A DNA stretch of 64,000 bases from Sitta carolinensis (Eukaryota; Chordata; Aves; Passeriformes; Sittidae): NCBI GenBank assembly GCA_032173965.1, contig CM063289.1:28421690-28485689 (forward strand), written 5' to 3'. Shown piece after piece: positions 52,663-64,000 of this stretch; position 1 is the first letter of the stretch; each line of letters begins with the position of its first letter. The notes under the pieces are model-generated. The model made no database searches. It had not been told where the DNA came from and worked only from the letters and a program-made list of their open reading frames with translations. Made by a program: the position numbers and the translations under genes.

Positions 52663-53854
52663 TTCTCCAGCTAGTGTGGAGCTGTGGGATAATATCACAT
52701 TGTCACTAATCACCACTGCTCCTCATCTCTGTGCCCCTTTAAACCTTAGGGTGCAAGCAATCTCTTTAAATGATGAAACGGTTCTCCTCCTAGAGAACAG
52801 AAAATTTATTTGTGTCCTGGCTCTGGGCACGTAACTTAAATCATTCTGGGGCTAGAATCTAACTGGCACAAACCTAGTTGAAAATCTGTGGGTTTGAGTC
52901 AGAACACAGAGTTTCTCAGAGGATTTTCCTGGTCTATTTCCTCTTTTGGAAAGACACTAGCTAGTAAATTTGCTTTACGTTCAAAAAATAGGATGGCACA
53001 AGGAAAGCATGGCTAGTGGGAGATACATGAGAGCTATGTGCCCTTGAGAGAGGCAGAGAGGAAAATGTTGAAGAAAACATTTCTCCTGATCTTCCTTCCC
53101 TGACAACCGGTGAGAATTTTGAGAGGAGGGCAAAGTTAAGGGGACTCAGAAGTCAAGAGGAGCTGCTGAGTGCTGAGCACATTTGCGAATCAGTTCACTT
53201 GCTGAAGTGCTTGAGCAGAGCCTTTGGCATCCAGCTGGCTGTGCAGGGAGCAGAGACTGGCTGGTACCTGCAGCCAGGGTGGACAAACCCAGCTTGTCAC
53301 CAGGATTTGAGAGTCTCCATGTCGTGTCACTTTGCTGCAGTGTGACAGCTTTTCAGTGAGGCTTTTGAAGCCCAAAGGGTTCACCCTCCCCCTCTGCAAG
53401 GCATCCCACTTCCCCACACTCTTATCTTGGCTGGAGGAGCCCTGCACAGCAGAGCTGCCTCTGGACTCTGTCAGCCGTGCTCCACGTGTGCACTTTTCCT
53501 AGGAAAGTGCCCCACTCCTGGCTGGAGCATTCCCAGCCTCCCCCAGAGCTTGGCACTGACCTCGTGAGCATCGTGTTTCAAGCTTATTAATTTTCCCTGA
53601 TATTTTATTGTAACTAAACTGAAACACTGGGTATCAGAAATCCCAGCACTCAGCATGTTTTGCAAATTATGAGCTGTGTCTGAGATGTTCCCTCTGCTTG
53701 CAGTTGACGTGCACCACCATCAAGGATGGGGCACCTGCACGCAGGAAGAGCATGGACTTTATTAGAAATAAGAAAGAAGGTGTTGGTGGGAAAAATGTAA
53801 AGACTCAGCTTTTATCTGTTCCAGACACGGGGGTTTGCACTGTTTTTCATGGGC

Positions 53855-53990
53855 TCTTTAATAATCCTGGGAGGTCAAGACCTCAGTTTTATATCCTGTC
53901 TACAAGCCAGCACCTCTACCAAAAATAGTGTCCCCAAAGCATATCGGGATATCACTTCAGAACTGACTCAGAGGGAAGAGTGCCAGCAAC
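53855..53990. repeat. Ancient amniote interspersed repeat (ACCTCAGTTTTA type)
   Basis: Pieces in order are AATCCTGGGAGGTCAAGACC, TCAGTTTTATATCCTGTCTA, GCCAGCACCTCTACC, ATAGTGTCCCC and CTGACTCAGAGGGAAGAGTG. I recognise this from turtle and crocodilian genomes as a common old repeat ('ctcagttttacatctcatccgaaag...ggcacctccagcagcacagtgcccc'). I do not recall its database name. Confidence 0.65.
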
Positions 53991-56489
53991 TGATTTAGCT
54001 ACACTGCTTTTGATAGCACCCTGGATTTTCCTTGGAGATGCCCCAGACATGTACTGACCAGCCTTAACCTTGTTTACTTTATGAGGTCTGAGAAGCCCAC
54101 AGCCTGACATGCCCTGGCTACCCAGTAGGATATGTTTAGTGTCAAGTCTAGCAGCACATTCCCAGAAAACTCAGTATTCATTCACATGCTCATATTCAAG
54201 GAATTATTTAACATAACAGAGCAACAAGGTAATTGCTGCATATTTACCTAAATTGGTAGGCAAGGTCTTTTAAAGTTAATGCAACCCTTTCTGGCTTGTC
54301 TGCATGTTCCTGTGTCCTGATTTGAGACCAGTCCTTTTTCCAAAAAGGTCATCTTTGTGGATGCCCACTGTTATTTCTCTTTCTCTACTTGCTTTTGGTA
54401 ATATAACGATAGAAATAAGTGATTTCCCCCAATTTTATCTGGCCCGCGGCAGCTGTTAGCTAAAATTAATCTTGCAAAATATTGTGGGTAATAATTGTGT
54501 GCCAGGTTTGTTTAGTAAAGTTCCCAGAGGTCCACATGACAAGGAGTCTCAAGTAAGAGGCAGTTGTCTCCGTCATGCAAATTTGGGGAATGAATTAATC
54601 AAGTGAAAGGTCAGCTGTTTCTGTTATCTATCTTGCCTATCAGTGCTGATCATCACACTTTCTGTGAGCTATTGAACAAGTCTAGACTGTGTTGGTAACA
54701 GAAACTCGCTTTCTTCAGTCCTATAGATGCAGATTTTCTTTCGAAATGCTGCCCAGCTGCTGAGCCTTGCAGAGCCTAGTAAAACAGAGAAAAGAGAGCA
54801 GAGATGTGCATCTGAAAAACAAAGACTCCTCTCCAGCCCATCTGACGTGGGTGTTGCAGCTCATGCTGTCAGTTCTCCTCCATTATTAGCAGGCAGAGGG
54901 TGTGAGCTCCTCTCCAAGTGTTGTCTGTCACCCCAGATACTGGGGAGACCCTTCCAGATAACAGAGGCTTCATTCTTCCCTCTCTGGAGAGGCCTGTGCT
55001 GACAACAAAAGGCTCAGAGGCAGAAGTGTCGGGGATGGACGGGTTTGGGAACTGACAGCCAGCTGTTGGCCAAGTGAAACCTCCTCCTTTTCTCCCCTTG
55101 TTAGGAAAATCCTCCCCTGGCTGTGGGCAGCTCTCTCAGGGCGCTGGAGAAGACCCTCTGCAGAAGGTGCTCTGGTGCCAAGTGTCCCTTTCCTTGGCAA
55201 GGGCTGGAGCAGGGAGAAAGGCACAGGGAATGCATTCCCCCCTTGGCTTTGAGGCTGCACCATGTGCTTTATGCAGGGAGAGCTGCTGGGAAGATCTCCT
55301 CCCTCGGAGGTCACTCAAGCAGTCAGATAAACTGCACTGCCCAGGATGTGAAGAAAGATTTAGGATTTATGAACACCCGCTAGAGCCAAATCAAACATAT
55401 TTGTTTGGTGGTGTGTTATTTGTCAAAATGACATCATTCTTCGTGCTGATAAACAAGGGAATTCTGACTGCACCCTGGCCTGAAAATGCCACACGTTGGG
55501 TTCAACGTGTGCTGTGTGCAGCGAGGAGCAGTGGGGGGACGTCTAATCCTTCTGGTGAGCCTGTGGCACCACAAGCACACAAACTTGCTCACTGCTCCTG
55601 TGTACACACGGAGATGGTCCAGCTAATTATCCCTGAAACACTCAGACTGATTCCACGGGTGGGTGGCCGGCAGGACGTTGTGGTTAGCTCGGGATCCTGC
55701 CAGGCTGATGCAGCAGGTGCCAGGCTTGGGGATGGAGCTTTGGGGATGCAGACAGGGCTGAGGTGTCCTTGCCATGAGGGTGAGGGCTGGGATGGAGAGG
55801 CACAGCCAGCACTCCAGGCACAGAGCGTGGGTGCTGCTGAGGAAACGCAGCCTCCTCGTGCCGCAGGGAAAGTGACTCCCAGCACGTCCTGGGAGTCTTG
55901 TGCAGGGGCTGGGCTGGGCAGTGGATGCCTTTTTGTAGCCCAGGAGAGGAGGAGAGGCTTTTCTCCTCCTCACAGAGCACGTGTGTGCAGCCAGGTTGTG
56001 ATAACTCTCCCTGAGCTGCAGCCTGTGTGTTTTCTGCTATACTAAGCACTACAGTAGTGAAGGCAGTTAAAGTCAGCAGCATGAAAATTAACATTTAAAA
56101 AGATACTCTATATTCCTTAGCAAAGCAGTGCTATCCAAAACTCTCTGTGTGGGCCTGGGTATGAGAAGGAGAAAAAAAGATTATAATAAAAAATAGACTG
56201 CAGGCACTGAGTGAACAGTTGCCGTGACCTTGCCTTTTGTATGCCATTACACAATTCAATGGCAGTCCACTCAAACCTTGCTCTCGATCAATATCCTATT
56301 AAAGCAGCACAAAAAGTCTCTATAAACTTAGTGGTTAGCTATGTTTATAAATGGAACTCAGCATAATTAGATGGTCAATAGCAGGCTGTACTTGTAATTT
56401 TAAAATGAACATCACACATTTCATATCTGTTGTATTCCGGCGAAACCTCTTTGAATCTAATGATACAGTGTGGAGCAAACAAAGGCCTT

Positions 56490-56491
<2 letters not shown>

Positions 56492-56540
<49 letters not shown>

Positions 56541-56579
56541 CCCAGCTCCCCTTTCCTCCTAGCAGCAGCAGCAGCAGCA
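56492..56579. repeat. 44-base poly(A) plus (AGC)6 microsatellite
   Basis: An uninterrupted A homopolymer (56492-56535) is followed by a short CT-rich spacer and six AGC units (56561-56579). This is the longest pure homopolymer in the window. Confidence 0.95.
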
Positions 56580-57471
56580 CAGTGTGTTTCCCTTTGTTTA
56601 TGGAGTCACAACACAGGAAAAAGTTTATTAGTCAAATGTCATGTTTCTCCCATTTAACCTTAAACACATTATCACTTCACTGCATTGTTACACGTGTAAT
56701 GATCTTAGTCACATCCCAGACACTCTGTACAAATAAATACATACAAATGGGGAAAAAAGAGAGGCTGAATATTAACGTGGTTTGAAGAAAGTGCCATATT
56801 CCGAGGGAGACAAATGCCAGCCTGGCTGGTTTTATTTAGTGGGTTTCCTGTTCTGTAATTCAGTAATTTTTTCAAAATAAATATCGCAATCGGGTTAAGT
56901 CAGAGGGCTTTTTCTTAATTTCTCCATTATTTTTCTTGACATTTTGGGTGAGGAGCTGAGCTGGAGAGAGCAGGCTGGGAGCAGGGTGAGTAGAAGAGTG
57001 TCAGGCAAAGGCACCAACCTTCCTCCTCCTCCTCTCTTTGGGCAGCCTAGCTCCTCCTGCCCCTCCGAGTGTGTCCCAGCTGCACAGGGAATTTTTGTGA
57101 TGGCAGCAGCTGAAATGGGGGCTCCAGGCTGGGTGTGTGGGGCAAGAGGGATCCTTCCCTCTCACCTTCTTCCAGCTCATAGCCCTGGGCCCAGTGGCAT
57201 CTTGATGAGATTTTTGCTTTGGCTCCCAGTTGCAGTTTCTGACACCCTTTCCCATTTGGGGGATGTTCATGAGCTGTCAGGAGGTCACTTTGCTGCAGAG
57301 CCATTCTTACAGGGGCAGTGGTGTATTTTAGATGTCGTTGCCTGGAGTTTGTGAGGCTGCAGCTCCCACCACACTGCTCCATGTGCTGCTGGAGCATGTT
57401 CCTGGGGTGTAGGAACAGGGGAAGGGAGGTTGTGTGGTGGATTGTCATGTGCTGCAATTAACAGGTTTGGG

Positions 57472-57526
57472 TTAGACAGAGTTTTTTAGTTTAGACAGTT
57501 TTTTACTTTAGACAAGAGTTTTACCA
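57472..57526. repeat. Three tandem copies of an 18-19-bp unit
   Basis: TTAGACAGAGTTTTTTAGT, TTAGACAGTTTTTTACTTT and TAGACAAGAGTTTTACCA follow one another, 60 bp upstream of the reverse CR1 tail. Confidence 0.75.
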
Positions 57527-57584
57527 CAGTTTGCACCACTTTGATCTCTGCATACTCTGCAGAGATGCTACCTTTGCTAGGAGT

Positions 57585-57718
57585 CATGGAATCACAGACT
57601 GGTTTGGGTTGGAAGGGACCTTAAAGCCCATCTCATTCCAGCAGGGACACCTTCCACTGTCTCAGGTTGCTCCAGCCTGGCCTTGGACACTTACAGGGAC
57701 GAGGCAGCCACAACTCCA
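57585..57718 (-). mobile_element. CR1 LINE 3' tail, reverse orientation
   Basis: On the + strand this reads as the reverse complement of a CR1 tail: GGAATCACAGACTGGTTTGG, GTTGGAAGGGACCTTAAAG, CAGGGACACCTTCCACTGTC, CAGGTTGCTCCAGCCTGGCC, TTGGACACTTACAGGGACGA, GGCAGCCACAACT. The element therefore lies on the minus strand, with its 3' end at the low-coordinate side, and is truncated at its 5' side. Confidence 0.93.
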
Positions 57719-59171
57719 GCACGTTGTTGTGATTTACAGCAGTGAATGCAATAGCTGCAAGCAAAGGTGCAAATAGGCTTTGCTGGAAGACAGGCACTAT
57801 GTGAAAGGCAGGAGAAGGATTTTGGAAGAGCTCAGCCCTGTGCAATCTTTGCCACAACACTCTGGGGACAGAGGCCTTGAGCTGGTGGTGGCAAGGCAGT
57901 GGCTCCTGTGCAGGGACTGCCACCGGGTTCAGGTACTAGCCCCATATACCAGCCAGGCACTTTAGCCTCTGCTGGTGTCTGTTAAGGGTGAGTTTTGTTC
58001 TTGAGCCCTCTGGTTTCAAGCTGGCATTTGAGTGTGGCCAGGAGTTTTGGCCAGTGACCAGCACAGCACCCTTCGTGTTTGCTACCCAGGCAGCAACCCC
58101 TGTGGGATCAGCCCTTTCTGCTTTGCACTGAGTTTACACAGCAGCAGCAATACCTTGTTCCTACCCTACCCTGCTCTGGACACACATTCCTTTTTTCTAC
58201 AGGGCCAACTCAGAAAATATCCATGATTTGGGGAAAGGGCAATAAACACGGCAGGGGGAAAGAAAGAAGGGAAGCATTATCCACATACCAGTTTTTCTTC
58301 CTTATCTCCTTGGAATAAAACTGTTTCATAAATCTGGCCATGTCCAGGAAATTCATTGTGCCTCAGAAAAAAACCTGGTGCTTTAATTTAGTGCTTGCTT
58401 TTTTATGTTCCTGTTTGGAAAACTGCATGCTTAACCTGTAAGTTGGGCTTTGGGAGGCAGAGGGTGCAGAGGAATTGCTCAGGAAAGGGTTTGCAGAGCA
58501 CAAATCTGTTTGGCAAGGAAGTTGCTGAAAACTGTGGAGTAGATGCTGCAGAGAGTACCTTTATGATTGATTTCCATTCAAGTCAGACTGACTGCAGTGT
58601 GGTCATTTTTCTAACCCATAACTGCACACACTGCAGCAGTCTGCTATCTGCAGGGTGTCTGAATTATAGCAGTCCATGTCCCTGTTACCTTTTACACAAA
58701 TTACTTACACCGGTTTCTTTTTCCATGCAAATTCATCAGTTTTACAGCCTCTTGTAGCTGCTGTCAGGAAACTGTTGCAGAAAGCACAAATTGATAAAAC
58801 GAGTTAATTTTACTGTGCTTAATTTTTCTTTCCCTCTGTTAACACACCCTCTCATATACCCAGTGTGCAGGAAGCGTATGATAGTTAAGAGAAGATAACA
58901 AAGGATTTGAGTGTTCTTGTCATAAATTACTTCCCAACTTAATTCCTTTTAATGATCATTCCAGATTTTCTCAAGTTTTAGTGGCGTTGTGCATTTTCCG
59001 TCCCCGGCTTTCAGAAGTCCGTGGATATCCAGGCTGTTCCCTTTCTGTCTCAATGACGTTCTTAAAAGATCCTTGCCAAACAACAACTAATTGTCTTGTG
59101 GGGATGATGAGGCAGCTGCAAAGCTACATTATTCCTCTGTCAAATCTGACATTGTGAGCTCCTTAAGACTT

Positions 59172-59240
59172 GGGGTGAAATACTGGCCCCGTTACAGTCA
59201 GTGGCAGCACTCCCAGCCCAGACATGTTAGCTGGGTGATA
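59172..59240. repeat. Ancient amniote palindromic repeat (GGTGAAATCCTGGCCCC type)
   Basis: GGGGTGAAATACTGGCCCCG, TTACAGTCAGTGGCAGCACT and CCCAGCCC follow the left arm of the reptile repeat 'ggtgaaatcctggccccattgaagtcaatggcaaaactccc'. A further related-looking piece, GGGCCAGATTCTCAGACC, occurs at about 59310. Confidence 0.6.
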
Positions 59241-60436
59241 GGAGCTATCCTGTCTTCATTTCCTCACTCCTTCCCCGTTGGACTGAAAGATTTTTTCATG
59301 TTTGAAAATGGGCCAGATTCTCAGACCAAAGATTAAACTTGGCTCAGCATCCCTGTGTGGCACTGAGACTGCTTTGCCTTTGTGGCTGTGAATCAGGGCT
59401 CTCAGACAATACACCCCAGGCCAAGCTGGTGCATTTCATTGTGCAGGACGTCCTTTTTCAGATGGCTCTGAAATGTGAGAGAAAATCATGATCTGCAATT
59501 GTCAGCCCCCGAAGTTGTATTGTCCTGTAAATAGCACTGGAGCAGCCACAGTGGACATGGTGCCATTTGCTGTATTAGTGGCATTTCGGCACAAAATCCA
59601 TTCTCTGCTGACTTCAACGTTAAGCTGCTCTGGTCCCTGTCTGCTCCCAGAAGAATACAGCATGTGGAGTTCATGGCTTGTGCCTGCAAGTTTCAGGGTG
59701 TGTAGGAATCTGTGATGTTCAATGTGAAACCAAAGATCCAGGACAGGGAAATTGCAGGGATTCATATCCCTTGCAATAAAAGTTTCAGTACTTGATAAGG
59801 TGATGAGGTGAAGAGGGGAAGCTCACTGCTGGATAAAACTTCTGGGGGAGTCATATGTCTCTAGTTCTGATTTGGCTGGAGGAGAGGCCAGAGGAAAGCT
59901 CAGATGCTCTTAGGCAGAAAAGAACTCAAGTTTCTCATCTGCTTTTTTAACCTCTGTGCTTGTGGCTGTACATCCCGTGTACCCCAGAGGTCCTGAGGTG
60001 TGTATTTCCCTGCATATGCTGCCTATAGATCCTGCCAAGCACTCTACAGGGATGATGCAGCCTATCTGTAACCATGCCAATAGAGACGACGTGGTCCTAA
60101 AAGCAACAAGTTTCATTAAATGTTACAATGACATTAATAGAAAAGCAGTGATTAGAGGAAGTCATGCCTTGTTTAATTGTTGAATTTTAAAAAATAATAA
60201 TAGTATCTTTGGAGGAATGTAAGAGAGATTCTATGTCATGGAACATTGTATTCTTGATAAAATTTCCATCTTCTTGATTGCAATGCCAGGTACCATTAGC
60301 ATTTCCTAATTTCCACATCCCACCTGTTCCCATCGTGAAACTAAACACACTCATGAGGAAGAAGAAAGTGATTTTGAAGTGCAATTCATGCCATATTCAC
60401 ATGACTTACTGACTGCAATCTCTTTTGTTTCCCCAG

Positions 60437-60554
60437 CACCGATAGCTGCAGGAACAGGCCCTAATTTCTCCCTCTCAGATTTGGAAAGTTCTTCATACTA
60501 CAGCATGAGCCCAGGAGCAATGAGGAGGTCTTTACCTAGCACATCCTCTACCAG
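60437..60554 (+). CDS. NFIA: NFIA internal exon 5 (118 bp, phase 1-2)
   Basis: After completing the split Thr codon (A|CA), the exon reads [16 protein letters not shown], then [18 protein letters not shown], then TSST, and ends in the first two bases (AG) of a Ser codon. This Ser/Thr/Pro-rich segment belongs to the NFI C-terminal transactivation and modulation region. [20 protein letters not shown] is typical of NFIA, whereas NFIB has a distinctly different GELEG-type sequence here (family knowledge from memory). The acceptor is TTTCCCCAG ending at 60436. A good branch-point candidate is TACTGAC at 60407-60413, whose A at 60412 lies about 24 nt from the exon. The donor is GTAATT at 60555, weaker than the GTAAGT of exons 3 and 4. 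The exon is not symmetrical, so skipping it alone would frameshift; skipping exons 5 and 6 together (246 bp) would not. Confidence 0.96.

Positions 60555-64000
<3,446 letters not shown>

Overview
The window is a vertebrate intron-exon landscape with no prokaryotic gene structure. Its only protein-coding content that I can support is four short internal exons on the + strand. Their conceptual translation matches the middle of nuclear factor I/A (NFIA), a site-specific DNA-binding transcription factor. Three CR1-type LINE 3' tails, a set of very old amniote-style repeats, and the absence of Alu- or L1-like sequence point to a bird. The species cannot be fixed from the sequence.

Layout: 1-27422 is the 3' part of the intron that follows the large DNA-binding-domain exon, which itself lies upstream of the window. 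Exon 3 (27423-27488) is followed by a 23,979-bp intron. Exon 4 (51468-51542) is followed by an 8,894-bp intron. Exon 5 (60437-60554) is followed by a 2,347-bp intron. Exon 6 (62902-63029) is followed by the start of the next intron, which runs off the window. Exon numbers follow the usual NFI numbering from memory. All four exons have GT-AG borders and their reading phases join exactly, so they form one continuous frame: 3 and 4 are each phase 1-1, 5 is phase 1-2, and 6 is phase 2-1.

The rest is intronic, mostly AT-rich, with many poly(A)/poly(T) tracts and a few microsatellites. It holds four MIR-like SINE remnants, one L2/L3-like tail, five blocks of the ancient GATCC/palindromic repeats common in reptile genomes, one decayed Ty3/gypsy RNase H fragment near 38.3 kb, and three CR1 tails confined to 52.0-57.7 kb. 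The first 51.9 kb lack any CR1 tail I can recognise. That would fit a regulatory-element-rich intron under constraint, as is known for NFI genes, but it is an inference.

The most interesting non-coding signals are: a diverged direct duplication of a block carrying OCT-like and FOX-like motifs (21.6-22.0 kb); a GATA-motif cluster (14.0-14.15 kb); a perfect 13-bp-arm hairpin (42.9 kb); NFI half-site and YY1-like clusters near 1.4-1.7 kb; a near-palindromic NFI site at 24.72 kb that could serve autoregulation; and the open RNase H remnant. I found no convincing undescribed gene system. The longest open frame (55074-56045) is unexplained but looks non-coding.
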